NCBI RefSeq assembly: GCF_003937945.1
Contig: NZ_RSEC01000059.1
Coordinates: 541,422-605,421 of the forward strand
Length of the DNA stretch: 64,000 bases
Reading direction: 5' to 3'
From: Amycolatopsis eburnea
GTDB taxonomy: Bacteria; Actinomycetota; Actinomycetes; Mycobacteriales; Pseudonocardiaceae
Both the position numbers and the translations under genes were made by a program. The notes beneath the pieces are model-generated. The model saw nothing but the letters and a program-made list of their open reading frames with translations, was not told where the DNA came from and ran no database searches. Shown here in pieces: positions 1 through 7,536 of this stretch (its first letter is position 1; the number at the start of each line of letters is the position of its first letter).

Positions 1-129
1 GGCACCCTCACGAACGGCCAGTCGGGCCTCTGCCTGGACGTGACCGGCGCGGCGACCGCCAACGGGACCGCCGTGATCGTGTGGACCTGCAACGGCGGGA
101 GCAACCAGCAGTGGAGCGGGCCCGCCTAG
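1..129 (+). CDS. C-terminal end of a ricin-type beta-trefoil lectin (CBM13) protein, partial
   Basis: Only the last 42 codons are in the window, ending at a TAG. They show one beta-trefoil repeat: Cys-Leu-Asp-Val, an N-G-T-A-V segment, W-T-C-N-G-G and the Q-Q-W signature of carbohydrate-binding ricin repeats. The module ends 3 residues after the QxW, so it is C-terminal. In actinomycetes such modules normally follow the catalytic domain of a secreted glycoside hydrolase or protease. The catalytic part lies outside the window, so the enzyme class is unknown. The neighbouring GH62 gene carries the same kind of module. Confidence 0.85.
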   Translation, partial: GTLTNGQSGLCLDVTGAATANGTAVIVWTCNGGSNQQWSGPA

Positions 130-152
130 GTCCGCGGCGTTTGTGAGAACTG

Positions 153-200
153 GCCGGCAGCACGGGATCCCGGGTCGGGTGCCGTGCTGCCGGCTGTTTT
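153..200 (+). terminator. Rho-independent terminator after the lectin-bearing gene
   Basis: Perfect 13-base inverted repeat (153-165 with 182-194, arm gccggcagcacgg) with a 16-base loop, followed by TGTTTT at 195-200. It begins 23 bases after the TAG of the upstream gene. The short T run makes this a conventional intrinsic terminator for the plus strand. Confidence 0.75.
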
Positions 201-248
201 GCGTGCCCGCGGCGATGGTGTCGTCGGTTCGGCCGCGGCAACAAGAAG

Positions 249-275
249 GACCCCAGCCGGCGGGCGGCTGGGGTC
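249..275 (-). terminator. Hairpin, possible terminator for the minus-strand GH62 gene
   Basis: Perfect 11-base arms (gaccccagccg at 249-259, complement at 265-275) around a 5-base loop. Read on the minus strand, the hairpin is followed by CTTCTTGTT, a T-rich stretch, so it fits a terminator for the gene converging from the right. Confidence 0.55.
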
Positions 276-338
276 TCCCCGGGAACGGTCTCGTGTCGAT
301 CTCCGTGGTCAGCGGGAACGGCCGGCTCACCGCTCGCA

Positions 339-417
339 GCGGCCAACTCGCGCACCGGAACGGCCAACTCGCCGGCAGGTTGGTGAGTTGGCCGTTCCGG
401 TCGGTGAGTTGGCCGCC
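339..417. repeat. Large imperfect inverted repeat built from a ggccaactc unit
   Basis: Two direct copies of a unit containing cggccaactcgc (339-372) are followed, after a roughly 9-base spacer, by two inverted copies containing gagttggccg (382-417). The arms are about 34-36 bases with a few mismatches. Transcribed, this would form a long cruciform-like hairpin. Its position between convergent 3' ends suggests a bidirectional terminator or a repetitive extragenic palindrome. Confidence 0.7.
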
Positions 418-467
418 GGGTTGTTGTGGTCGGGGCTGGGAGGCCGGTGTGGCGGGTTCGCTTGCGC

Positions 468-514
468 CCCAATGTGGCGTTCGGTGCGTTGAACGCACCG
501 AACGCCACATTGGG
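468..514. repeat. Perfect 23-bp-arm palindrome with a 1-base spacer
   Basis: Positions 468-490 (beginning cccaatgtggcg) are the exact reverse complement of 492-514, separated by one base at 491. It starts 20 bases past the stop codon of the minus-strand GH62 gene. The near-absent loop and lack of a U tract are unlike a normal terminator; a repetitive extragenic palindrome that stops convergent transcription is the likeliest reading. Confidence 0.8.
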
Positions 515-533
515 TGCGTTCCCGGTCGGCGCG

Positions 534-1991
534 CTAGCGCTGCAGCGTCAGCACACCCGGCCGCCACGGGAGCTGGTCGTAGGGACCGCTCGCGGACGGG
601 GACTTGCCCTGGTAGAGCAGTTGCAGGTTGCAGGGGTCGATGGTCATGGTCTGGTCCGGGTTGGTGCGGACCAGGTCGCCGTGGCTGATGTCGTTCGTCC
701 AGCTCGCGCCGCTGTTGGCCTTGCCCGCGAAGGGGTTGCTTTCGCTGGTGGCCTGCGGGGTCCACGAGCCGCCGAGGCTGCTCGCCGTGTACGAGCGGAA
801 GTAGCGCCCGTTCGCGCCGATCGACTCGACGATCATGAGGTACTGGTTCTGGCCCTGGACCTTGTAGACCTGGACCGCTTCGAACAGGTTGTTCGTCGAG
901 TCGCTCATGATGGTCGTGTAGTTCGAGCCGAAGCTGCCGGGGAAGTTCCCGAGCGGCATGCTCGCCCGGTAGATCTTGCCGTTGTCACCGGCGAAGAACA
1001 GGTACATGTTCGACCCGTCCGCGATCAGCGTCTGGTCGATCGGCCCGGTTCCGGAGCCGGAGATGCTGCCGGTGAACAGCGGCTGCGGCGAGGACCAGCC
1101 GTTGGGGTTGGTGGGGTCGCTCGACGTCCGGTAGATGAACGGCCACGCACCCCACTGGTAGGCCAGCACCCAGATGTTCTTGGGCGCGAAGTAGAACAGC
1201 GTGGGCGCCACCGTGCCCTGGTTCATCCCCGTCTGCCCGGCCGACGCCATGTCGGACCAGTTCGTGAACGGCGTGAAGGCCATCGAACCGTACGTGGATC
1301 CCGAGACGTTCGACGCGTAGACGAGGTGCTTGCCGTTGTAGACGACGTTGGTGAAGTCCTTGAGCGAGACCCACCCGTTCTTCGGCGTCGCCAGCACGCC
1401 GGTCGACGACCAGCGGTAGGTCGAGGGCAGGGAGCAGCCGCTGCCGGTGGGGGTCGTGGTCGGGGTCGTGGTCGGCGTGGCCGACAGGCCCGTCCACTTC
1501 TGGTTGCTGCCGCCGTTGCACGTCCACAGCTGCACCGCGGTGCCGTTGGCCGTGCCGGCGCTGGCGACGTCCAGGCAGAGCCCGGACTGCGTCCCGACCA
1601 CGGTGCCGTCCGCGTTCACCCGCCACTGCTGGTTGGCGCCGCCGTGACAGGTCCAGATCTGCACCCGGGTGCCCGCGGTGGTCGCGCTGCCCGGGACGTC
1701 CAGGCACTTGCTGCCGAACACGGTCAGCTGGCCGCTCGAAGTCGACGTCCACTGCTGGCCGGAACCGCCCCAGCAGTCGTAGATCTGCAGCGCGGTGCCG
1801 TCGGTCTGACTGGCGTTCGGCACGTCGAGGCAGCGGCCGGAACCGACCCCGCGCAGGGAGCCGGTGACGTCGGCCATCGCCGGCCCGGCGCCCAGCGTCA
1901 CCGCGACCGTCGTCGCCGCCGTGACCGTGCCCGCGGCGGCGAGTGCGGCGATCCGGGATCGGCGCCTTCGGCTGACACTTCTTCTGTCCAT
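534..1991 (-). CDS. Secreted GH62 alpha-L-arabinofuranosidase with N-terminal ricin-type CBM13
   Basis: Removes arabinofuranosyl side chains from arabinoxylan outside the cell. The 485-residue product has an Arg-rich signal peptide ending in A-M-A near residue 40, a beta-trefoil lectin domain (about 41-168, three QxW repeats), a Thr-Pro linker (170-184) and a GH62 catalytic domain (186-485). Candidate catalytic residues in the family's motifs are Asp212 (LKDFTN), Asp319 (GPIDQT) and Glu371 (LFEAVQ). The ATG at 1991 is chosen because GGGAGAA lies 9 bases upstream; the frame is open for 29 more codons but without signal-peptide character. A GTTA(N4)TAAC operator-like site lies upstream. Having the lectin module on the N-terminal side is less common than C-terminal. 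Confidence 0.93.
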   Translation of the reverse strand: MDRRSVSRRRRSRIAALAAAGTVTAATTVAVTLGAGPAMADVTGSLRGVGSGRCLDVPNASQTDGTALQIYDCWGGSGQQWTSTSSGQLTVFGSKCLDVPGSATTAGTRVQIWTCHGGANQQWRVNADGTVVGTQSGLCLDVASAGTANGTAVQLWTCNGGSNQKWTGLSATPTTTPTTTPTGSGCSLPSTYRWSSTGVLATPKNGWVSLKDFTNVVYNGKHLVYASNVSGSTYGSMAFTPFTNWSDMASAGQTGMNQGTVAPTLFYFAPKNIWVLAYQWGAWPFIYRTSSDPTNPNGWSSPQPLFTGSISGSGTGPIDQTLIADGSNMYLFFAGDNGKIYRASMPLGNFPGSFGSNYTTIMSDSTNNLFEAVQVYKVQGQNQYLMIVESIGANGRYFRSYTASSLGGSWTPQATSESNPFAGKANSGASWTNDISHGDLVRTNPDQTMTIDPCNLQLLYQGKSPSASGPYDQLPWRPGVLTLQR

Positions 1992-2024
1992 CGTGAACTT
2001 CTCCCAGCCCGTTGCGAGACGACT

Positions 2025-2036
2025 GTTATCGCTAAC
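2025..2036 (-). promoter_or_regulatory. GTTA-N4-TAAC operator-like site upstream of the GH62 gene
   Basis: gttatcgctaac is an inverted repeat (GTTA/TAAC) with a TCGC core, 34 bases upstream of the GH62 start. LacI-family regulators of polysaccharide genes in actinomycetes bind sites with a similar GTTAGCG-type half, so carbohydrate-responsive control is plausible. The regulator is not in the window. Confidence 0.45.
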
Positions 2037-2124
2037 ATAAGCCGGGACAGCCTGAGCTGTGGGCGGAAGAGTTGTCAATCTTCGCCGCCGGGTCCGGACA
2101 CTGGACCGGTCGAGTTCGTGAAAG

Positions 2125-2736
2125 TTACACGGGCAGGACGCGGTGGAGGAGCCGCCGGATCCGGTCGAGGTCGACCTCGCCCGCCAGGTCGGCTCGCGAC
2201 GGCAGCTCGTCCGTGAGCGGCTCGACGCCGAACAGTAGGCGGGGGAGCGTCGGGTGGATCGCGACGCCGACCAGTTCTTCCGCCACGCCCTCGGCCTCGC
2301 CGTCCGGGAGCCCGAACGCGGTCACCAGGTGGGCCGCGAGGTTGCCGGTCGTGACGCCGAAGAGGACGTCGAAGAGGCCCGCCGCCAGTTCCGGCAGCCG
2401 GTCGGCCTCGCCGATGCCGAGGCGGACCATCCTCCCGACCGAAGACCAGCGCAACAGCTGCACGAAGCGCCCGCAGTACCGCACGATCGCCTCCGCCGGC
2501 TGCTCGGCGTAGTCGGCGGGGGTGCCCATCCGGTCGGCGAACAGGGTGCGGATGCGGTCGACGACCGCCTGGAACAGCGCGTCCTTGGTCGGGAAGTGCG
2601 CGTACAGGGAGCGCTTCGACGTTTCCGCGCGCGCCGCGATCGCGTCCATGGAGGTCCGTTCGAAGCCGGTCTCCAGGAACGCGAGCTTCGCCGTGTCGAG
2701 GATGTGTTCGCGCAGCGCTTCCCCGCGTCGGGCCAT
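2125..2736 (-). CDS. TetR/AcrR-family transcriptional regulator
   Basis: A 203-residue repressor with an N-terminal helix-turn-helix (A-F-L-E-T-G-F-E-R-T-S-M-D-A-I-A, then T-S-K-R-S-L-Y-A-H-F at about residues 36-45) and a helical ligand-binding C-terminus that ends in a TetR_C-like region. The ATG at 2736 has AGGTGGGA just upstream. It is divergent from the NmrA-type reductase at 2808, and an AAAGTA-containing inverted repeat lies between them, so it most likely represses itself and that reductase. The ligand is unknown; such pairs usually answer to electrophiles or redox-active compounds. Confidence 0.9.
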   Translation of the reverse strand: MARRGEALREHILDTAKLAFLETGFERTSMDAIAARAETSKRSLYAHFPTKDALFQAVVDRIRTLFADRMGTPADYAEQPAEAIVRYCGRFVQLLRWSSVGRMVRLGIGEADRLPELAAGLFDVLFGVTTGNLAAHLVTAFGLPDGEAEGVAEELVGVAIHPTLPRLLFGVEPLTDELPSRADLAGEVDLDRIRRLLHRVLPV

Positions 2737-2748
2737 GGCGTCCCACCT

Positions 2749-2777
2749 AAAGTATACGGTACGGTGTAGTTTACTTT
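2749..2777. promoter_or_regulatory. TetR operator candidate between divergent genes
   Basis: AAAGTA-T-AC at 2749-2757 is mirrored by GT-T-TACTTT at 2769-2777, an imperfect inverted repeat of roughly 29 bases placed between the TetR gene and the reductase gene. The spacing covers both promoters. Confidence 0.6.
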
Positions 2778-2807
2778 GGTTCTTCGTGCTGACGGGAGTC
2801 ATCATCC

Positions 2808-3680
2808 ATGATCGTGATCACCGCCCCGACCGGCCGGATCGGCAGCAAGCTCGTCGCGACGCTGCTGACGCGGGACGAGCCGGTCCGCCTCGTCGTCCGG
2901 GACCCCGCCAAGCTGCCCGCCGAGGCGCGCGAGCGAGCGGAGGTCGTCGTCGGGTCGCACCGCGATCCCGACGTCCTGGACCGGGCCCTCGACGGCGCCG
3001 ACGCGTTGTTCTGGCTCATGCCGGCGGACGCGACCGCGAGCAGCCCGTACGAGGCGTACGTGACCGCGTCGATCCCGGGGGCCGACGCCGTGGTGCGGCA
3101 CGCGGTTCCGCGGGTCGTCATCGTCTCGGCGCTCGGGCGCGGTTCGCGGATCTACGCCGGGCACGTGTCGGCTTCGCACGCGATGGAGGACCTGTTCCGC
3201 AGCACCGGTGTCCACCTGCGCGCGCTGGCGCTGCCGACGTTCATGGACAACATCCTCCGCCAGGTGGCGACGCTGGAGAACGGCGTCCTCCCGGGCACGC
3301 TCCCCGCGGACTTCAAGATGCCGTGGATCGCGACGAAGGACATCGCCGCGCTCGCCGCCGGGTACCTCCTGGACCACACCTGGACCGGGCAGCAGTCGGT
3401 CGAGTCCCTCGGCGGCGAAGACCTTTCGTACGCCGACATCACCGGGATCCTCGGCGACGTCCTCGGCAAGCCGGTCCGCTACGAGCTCGCCGAACGCGCC
3501 GCCGTCCAGCGGTTCCTCACCGGGCGCGGCGTCTCCGAGGCGATGGCCCGGTCCATGATGGACATGGACCTCGCGGGGGAGCGCGGCATCAACAACGCCA
3601 CGCCGCGCACCGCCGGGAACACCACACCGACCACGTTCCGCGAATTCGCCGAAGAGACCCTCAAGCCCGCGCTGACGTAG
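2808..3680 (+). CDS. NAD(P)-binding NmrA-like atypical SDR (quinone-oxidoreductase type)
   Basis: The 290-residue protein has a Rossmann start with the atypical-SDR pattern T-G-R-I-G-S-K at residues 8-14 and an NmrA/NAD(P)H-binding layout, without a clear YxxxK catalytic pair. Relatives reduce quinones or sense NADPH. It is divergent from a TetR gene and followed 9 bases later by a MerR gene on the same strand. The substrate cannot be deduced. Confidence 0.85.
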   Translation: MIVITAPTGRIGSKLVATLLTRDEPVRLVVRDPAKLPAEARERAEVVVGSHRDPDVLDRALDGADALFWLMPADATASSPYEAYVTASIPGADAVVRHAVPRVVIVSALGRGSRIYAGHVSASHAMEDLFRSTGVHLRALALPTFMDNILRQVATLENGVLPGTLPADFKMPWIATKDIAALAAGYLLDHTWTGQQSVESLGGEDLSYADITGILGDVLGKPVRYELAERAAVQRFLTGRGVSEAMARSMMDMDLAGERGINNATPRTAGNTTPTTFREFAEETLKPALT

Positions 3681-3689
3681 GCTTCGGGT

Positions 3690-4067
3690 ATGCGAATCGG
3701 TGAGCTGTCCCGGCGTACGGGCGTGAGTTCGCGTTCCCTGCGGTACTACGAAGAGCAGGGCTTGCTGACCAGCTCGCGCTCCGGCGCCGGGCAACGGCAC
3801 TACGCCGGCTCGGCGGTCGAGCGCGTCTCGCTCATCCGGCAGCTGTTCGACGCGGGCCTGTCCAGCCGGGTGATCGCGACCGTGCTGCCGTGCGTGGAAA
3901 GCCCCGACGACCCGGACGTCGCCGAAGAGGCGTTCGCGACGATGATGCGCGAACGTGACCGCATCGACCGGGAGATCGCGCGGTTGACCGAGTCCCGGGA
4001 CGCGCTCGACGTGGTGCTCGCGGCCAACAGCCGGCACCGCGCGGAGCTGGTCGCCCGGTCGGCCTGA
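3690..4067 (+). CDS. MerR-family transcriptional regulator
   Basis: A 125-residue protein with a canonical N-terminal winged helix (M-R-I-G-E-L-S-R-R-T-G, then S-L-R-Y-Y-E-E-Q-G-L-L at about 17-27), Q-R-H-Y and a C-terminal dimerisation coiled coil. It has one cysteine (V-L-P-C), so metal sensing as in MerR or CueR is unlikely; the short C-terminus fits a redox or drug-type sensor. A 16-base palindrome follows in front of the next gene, a quinone reductase, and is its probable target. Confidence 0.9.
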   Translation: MRIGELSRRTGVSSRSLRYYEEQGLLTSSRSGAGQRHYAGSAVERVSLIRQLFDAGLSSRVIATVLPCVESPDDPDVAEEAFATMMRERDRIDREIARLTESRDALDVVLAANSRHRAELVARSA

Positions 4068-4091
4068 CGCTGTGACCCGCGCCTCAGCCGG

Positions 4092-4123
4092 TTGCCCCTG
4101 ACACCGGTGTCAGCGGTCAGCAT
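4092..4123 (+). promoter_or_regulatory. MerR-type promoter with 16-bp perfect palindrome
   Basis: The palindrome ctgacaccggtgtcag occupies 4098-4113, directly after a TTGCCC that could act as -35. MerR regulators act on promoters with an over-long 19-20 base spacer filled by the operator, which matches this arrangement. The -10 candidate (CAGCAT at 4118-4123) is weak. Confidence 0.55.
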
Positions 4124-4173
4124 GGCCGCAGGGCCCGGAAACACCGGGCCGGGTGTCCGGAAGGCGGCGGAAA

Positions 4174-5097
4174 ATGGGACAGGCGTGGGGTTTCAGCGGG
4201 TTCGGCGGATCCGAGGTGCAGGAGTTCTTCGAGCGCCCCGATCCCGCGCCCGGCCGCGGTGAGGTGCTGATCCGGGTCGACGTCGCCGGCGTGAACCCCC
4301 TCGACCACCTCCTGCGCGCGGGACTGGTGCCCGGCCTCGACGGCGGGCGCCCGTTCCCCCGCGTGCTGGGCATGGAGGCGGCCGGGACCGTGCTCGCCCT
4401 CGGCGAAGACGTCGAGGGGCTCGAGGTGGGTGACGCGGTCTTCGGCTTCGCGCTCACCGGCGGCGGCACGTACGCCGAGACGACGGTGCTGTCCGCGGCG
4501 AACACGGCGCGCATCCCGGCGGGGCTGTCCGCGACGGTGGCGGCGACGCTGCCGGTGGCGGGCACGACCGCGGTGGACGCGCTCGACCAGCTCGGCCTCC
4601 CGGCCGGCGCCACGATCCTGGTCAACGGCGTCGGCGGCGGCGTCGGCCTGGCGGTCGCCCGGCTGGCGGCGGCGCGCGGGCTGCGCGTGCTCGGCACCGG
4701 CAGCGCGGCGAAGCGCGAGCAGGCCGAGGCGGCCGGGGTGCGGTTCGTCGACTACACCGCGGAGGACGTCGTCACGACGGTGCGCTCGCTGGTTCCGGCG
4801 GGCATCGACGGCATCGTCGACCTGGTCGGCGGCGCGTCACTGCGGACGGTCGCCCCGCTCGCGCGCGAGCCCCGGACGGTGATCTCCGTGGGCGACCAGT
4901 CCGTGGCCGAGCTGGGTGGCCGGTTCGTCGAGCGCCGCCTGGACCGGGCCAACCTGGAGCGGTCCGCGCAGCTGGCGCTGGACGGCGTCCTCGCGCCGGT
5001 GATCACCGCGGTGCACCCGCTGTCCGACGCCCCGGCCGCGCTGGCCACTGTCGAGCGGGGGCACGCCGCGGGCAAGGTGGTCATCAAGGTGACGTGA
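4174..5097 (+). CDS. Zinc-independent medium-chain quinone oxidoreductase (QOR type)
   Basis: A 307-residue MDR-family reductase, probably NADPH:quinone or enone reductase. Visible are the GroES-like N-terminal fold (V-A-G-V-N-P-L-D), the glycine-rich G-V-G-G-G-V-G-L-A nucleotide-binding turn and a C-terminal G-K-V-V-I-K. There is no Cys/His zinc set. The ATG at 4174 is preferred over the GTG at 4153 because GGAAGG and GGCGGA precede it. A MerR-type palindromic promoter lies in front, so redox-inducible expression is likely. A 7-base-arm hairpin (4132-4150) sits in the leader. Confidence 0.88.
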   Translation: MGQAWGFSGFGGSEVQEFFERPDPAPGRGEVLIRVDVAGVNPLDHLLRAGLVPGLDGGRPFPRVLGMEAAGTVLALGEDVEGLEVGDAVFGFALTGGGTYAETTVLSAANTARIPAGLSATVAATLPVAGTTAVDALDQLGLPAGATILVNGVGGGVGLAVARLAAARGLRVLGTGSAAKREQAEAAGVRFVDYTAEDVVTTVRSLVPAGIDGIVDLVGGASLRTVAPLAREPRTVISVGDQSVAELGGRFVERRLDRANLERSAQLALDGVLAPVITAVHPLSDAPAALATVERGHAAGKVVIKVT

Positions 5098-5143
5098 GCT
5101 CCTTGCGACGGCCGATGTCCGTGCCTCGCGAGCGGCCTGCCGC

Positions 5144-5196
5144 GTCTTGAATGACTCATTCAGGACCGCCGAAGACCTGAATGACTCATTCAAGAC
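5144..5196. repeat. Dispersed palindromic repeat, family B, copy 1 (TTGAATGACTCATTCAA type)
   Basis: Two copies of a 17-base palindromic core around TGA-C-TCA are arranged as 21-base inverted arms (5144-5164 and 5176-5196) with an 11-base spacer. Because each arm is itself palindromic, the element is doubly symmetric. A near-identical copy lies at 32651-32703. It sits between the convergent ends of the quinone reductase and DivIVA-like genes. Confidence 0.85.
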
Positions 5197-5290
5197 GTCG
5201 GCGAAGCCGTTGCCGAGCGGGCCGCCGCGACGTTGCCGAGCCTCGTCGCCGCCGGTGCGACGCTTTCGTTGCCCGCCGCGACTTCCGGCC

Positions 5291-5755
5291 TCACGCGGCA
5301 GTGAGGTGCTTCGTGCGCACCGGCGGCTCGGCTTCCTCGGCCAGCAGGTGTTCCGCGCGGGCGAGGTAGTCGTCGATCGCGCGCAGGCGGACCGCGACGC
5401 GCCGCTCCACCGCGGTGGCCTGCTCCAGGATCGCGTCGGCGCGGTGGCGGGCGCTCGTCACGACGGCGTCGGCCTCGGCGCGGGCGAGTTCGAGCATCCG
5501 CCGGACGCGGTCGCCGACCGCCGCCGGGTCGGCCGGGGCGGCCGCGAGGCGGTCCAGGCGGGCGCGCAGCCGGTCGTTTTCGGTGCGCGCCGCTTCGAGC
5601 CGCCGGGCCAGTGCTTCGGCTTCGGCGAGCGCGGCGTCGCGGTCGAGGGTGAGCAGCCGCAGTTCCTCCCGGGTTTCGGCGAGGTGCTCGTCGACCTGCT
5701 CGCGGTCGTAGCCGCGCAGGGTGAGCGCGAAGCTGGTCGGCAAGGGCAGCGTCAT
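5291..5755 (-). CDS. DivIVA-domain coiled-coil protein
   Basis: The 154-residue product begins with the DivIVA-like signature (F-x-L-T-L-R-G-Y-D-R-E-Q-V-D-E-H-L) and continues as Ala/Glu/Arg-rich coiled coil to about residue 145. DivIVA/Wag31 proteins mark the cell pole in actinomycetes, but this one is much shorter than the essential DivIVA (about 260+ residues) and is probably an accessory paralogue. Its ATG overlaps the stop of the upstream DUF6292-like gene by 4 bases, so the two are translationally coupled downstream of hsp20. Confidence 0.8.
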   Translation of the reverse strand: MTLPLPTSFALTLRGYDREQVDEHLAETREELRLLTLDRDAALAEAEALARRLEAARTENDRLRARLDRLAAAPADPAAVGDRVRRMLELARAEADAVVTSARHRADAILEQATAVERRVAVRLRAIDDYLARAEHLLAEEAEPPVRTKHLTAA

Positions 5756-6183
5756 GCCGCCCTCCGGTCCCGGAGCGTCGTGCGCAGCTCGTCCAGGTCG
5801 CCGGCCGTGCGCAGGACCGGGGGATCGAGGCGGCCGATGCGGTGGTCGTCCTCCTGCAGCGCGGTGAGGAACCGCGTGATCCGCGCCGGTGCCGGGGTGA
5901 CGGTGCTGCCGCCGAGGTACCGCAGGACGATCAGGTCTTCGCCGGAGTGCGTTTCGACGGCGGCGGACCAGCCGTGGACCTCGTCCCAGAGCAGGGCGAC
6001 GTCGCGGTCGGGGTAGCCGGGCAGGCGCTCGTCGAGGGCGACGTAGGCGGAGACCGGGGTGTCGTGGTCGACGGTGCAGGACTCCATGCCGATGCCCAGG
6101 GCGGTGGTGACTTCGGCCAGGTAGTCGTGGAGCGTGGCCAGGGCCGGGTGGCTGCCCCGGCCGAGGTGGAGCGGGGTGGTCAT
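5752..6183 (-). CDS. DUF6292-like small conserved protein
   Basis: A 143-residue protein of unknown function, resembling the actinobacterial family I know as DUF6292 (an L-x-S-C-T-V-D-H-D-T-P-x-S-A-Y-V segment, R-D-V-A-L-L-W-D-E-V-H-G-W, then E-T-H-S-G-E-D-L-I-V-L-R-Y-L-G-G). The ATG at 6183 has AAGGAC upstream. It lies between hsp20 (64-base gap) and the DivIVA-like gene (4-base overlap). No catalytic motif is obvious; the family name is from memory. Confidence 0.75.
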   Translation of the reverse strand: MTTPLHLGRGSHPALATLHDYLAEVTTALGIGMESCTVDHDTPVSAYVALDERLPGYPDRDVALLWDEVHGWSAAVETHSGEDLIVLRYLGGSTVTPAPARITRFLTALQEDDHRIGRLDPPVLRTAGDLDELRTTLRDRRAA

Positions 6184-6247
6184 GGACGTGTCCTTCGTGC
6201 GCGTGCGCCGGGTGGCCGAACCGGTCCGGCCACCCGGCGGTACCGGG

Positions 6248-6691
6248 TCAGGCCTGGATCTGCTGCCGCTCGGTCTTCGCGCCGGTGACTTCGATGCGCC
6301 GGGGCTTGGCCCGCTCGGCGATCGGGATGCGCACGGTGAGCACACCCTGGTGGTAGTCGGCGGCGATCCGGTCGGTGTCGAGGGTGTCGCCGAGGAACAG
6401 CTGCCGCGAGAACACGCCCAGCGGCCGTTCCGAAACCTGCAGCCGGACGTCGTCGCCGGTCGGCAGCGGGCGCCGTTCGGCCTTGACGGTCAGGACGTTC
6501 CGTTCGACGTCGAGCTCGATGGCGCCGGGGTCGACGCCGGGCAGGTCGAAGCTGACCACGAACTCGTCGCCGGTGCGGTAGGCGTCCAGTGGCATGGCGG
6601 CGGGGCGGGACCAGGTGCCCGGTGCCGGGGTGCCGAACACCTGCTGGGCGAAGCGGTCCAGTTCGCGGAACGGGTCGGTGCGCATCAACAT
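6248..6691 (-). CDS. Hsp20/alpha-crystallin small heat-shock protein
   Basis: A 147-residue holdase chaperone. The alpha-crystallin domain spans about 37-130 (starting A-Y-R-T-G-D-E-F-V-V-S-F-D-L-P-G-V, later a V-x-R-I-P-I-A-E C-terminal anchor). The ATG at 6691 has GGAGG nine bases upstream; a second in-frame ATG two codons later is less well placed. It is divergent from an Hsp18-type regulator with GATGACA operators between them, implying heat-responsive repression. It resembles Hsp18 of Streptomyces. Confidence 0.92.
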   Translation of the reverse strand: MLMRTDPFRELDRFAQQVFGTPAPGTWSRPAAMPLDAYRTGDEFVVSFDLPGVDPGAIELDVERNVLTVKAERRPLPTGDDVRLQVSERPLGVFSRQLFLGDTLDTDRIAADYHQGVLTVRIPIAERAKPRRIEVTGAKTERQQIQA

Positions 6692-6743
6692 CGGGGTCCA
6701 CCTCCAGGGTCGTCTTGCGTCAACACGCACTGCTTTTCTAGCA

Positions 6744-6788
6744 TGTCATCAATTGGATGACAAGTGTGACGTCGTCGATAGGATGACA
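6744..6788. promoter_or_regulatory. Operator pair between hsp20 and its regulator
   Basis: TGTCATC-N5-GATGACA forms a perfect inverted repeat at 6744-6762. The half-site within ggatgacaa recurs as a direct repeat at 6755-6763 and 6781-6789, the second ending at the regulator's start codon. The two sites are 26 bases apart and would let one repressor cover both divergent promoters. Confidence 0.65.
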
Positions 6789-6789
6789 A

Positions 6790-7383
6790 ATGCAGGACGA
6801 AGAACTACGCGGAATCAGTGACGTCGTCGGGGCGGCCCAGGCCGGCCGCGCCGCTCCGGACGACGTGCTCGGTGCGCTGACCCGGTTGCGGGCGTTGCGT
6901 GATCAGCTGGGTTCGTGGGAGCCGGAGCTGATCGCGGCGGCGCGGGCCGGCGGGGTCAGCTGGGCCGCGCTCGCCCCGGCGCTGGGGGTGGCGAGCCGGC
7001 AGGCGGCCGAGCGCCGGTTCCTCCGGTTGCGGCCCGCGCCGGACGGCGAGCTGACCGGCGAAGCGCGGGTGGCCGCCGAACGCGGCCGCCGAGCGGGTGA
7101 CCGCGCGGTCGCCGAGTGGGCGCGCCGGAACTCGGCGGTGCTGCGGCAGCTGGCCGCGCAAGCCATCGCGGCGCGCGGCCTCGGCGACGCCGGTCAGGCG
7201 AGCGCCGCCCGCCTCGGCGCCGCACTGGGCGAGGACGACGTCACCGGGCTGCTGCCACCCCTGGCCGAGATCCGCACGCACCTCGAGCGCGATCACGGTC
7301 CGTTGGCGCAGCGGGTGGGGGAGATCGGCGAGCACGCCGAGCGGTTGCGGCGTGCGGCGGTGGAGCGGCGTCGGGAGCGGTGA
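6790..7383 (+). CDS. Hsp18-type transcriptional regulator
   Basis: A 197-residue protein of the class found next to hsp18/hsp20 in actinomycetes. A central helix-turn-helix-like stretch (V-S-W-A-A-L-A-P-A-L-G-V-A-S-R-Q-A-A-E-R-R) at about residues 54-75 is followed by a long Ala/Arg-rich helical region. It is divergent from hsp20, with paired GATGACA sites reaching its own ATG, so negative autoregulation is expected. The start sits almost on the operator and has little ribosome binding site, which suggests a leaderless or very short-leader transcript. Confidence 0.75.
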   Translation: MQDEELRGISDVVGAAQAGRAAPDDVLGALTRLRALRDQLGSWEPELIAAARAGGVSWAALAPALGVASRQAAERRFLRLRPAPDGELTGEARVAAERGRRAGDRAVAEWARRNSAVLRQLAAQAIAARGLGDAGQASAARLGAALGEDDVTGLLPPLAEIRTHLERDHGPLAQRVGEIGEHAERLRRAAVERRRER

Positions 7384-7536
7384 TCACTGGCGGGGTTGCG
7401 GTCGGTTGCCTCGGCAGGTGTCGGCGACCGATTGCGGCGGTCGAGCGGCGTCAGGATCCGTGACCTCGGGCGGGGCCACGGTCGGTTGGCCCCGTCGGGT
7501 CGGTGAGCACACCGAGCGGCGTCGACGGCGGTGGCC

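Larger units (their letters stand above)
130..533. other. Palindrome-rich gene-free gap between convergent genes
   Basis: I find no convincing gene in these 404 bases: reading frames here have random codon use and no ribosome binding site. The gap holds four separate inverted repeats (153-194, 249-275, 339-417, 468-514) between the 3' ends of two convergent genes. Confidence 0.7.

Noticed and set aside
1447..1485. ggtcggggtcgtggtc tandem repeats as a possible regulatory repeat
   Set aside because: They encode the Thr-Pro linker of the GH62 protein.
426..2216. Long plus-strand open frame opposite the GH62 gene
   Set aside because: Antisense shadow of a well-supported glycosidase; composition is Val/Arg/Gly-rich without domains or a ribosome binding site.
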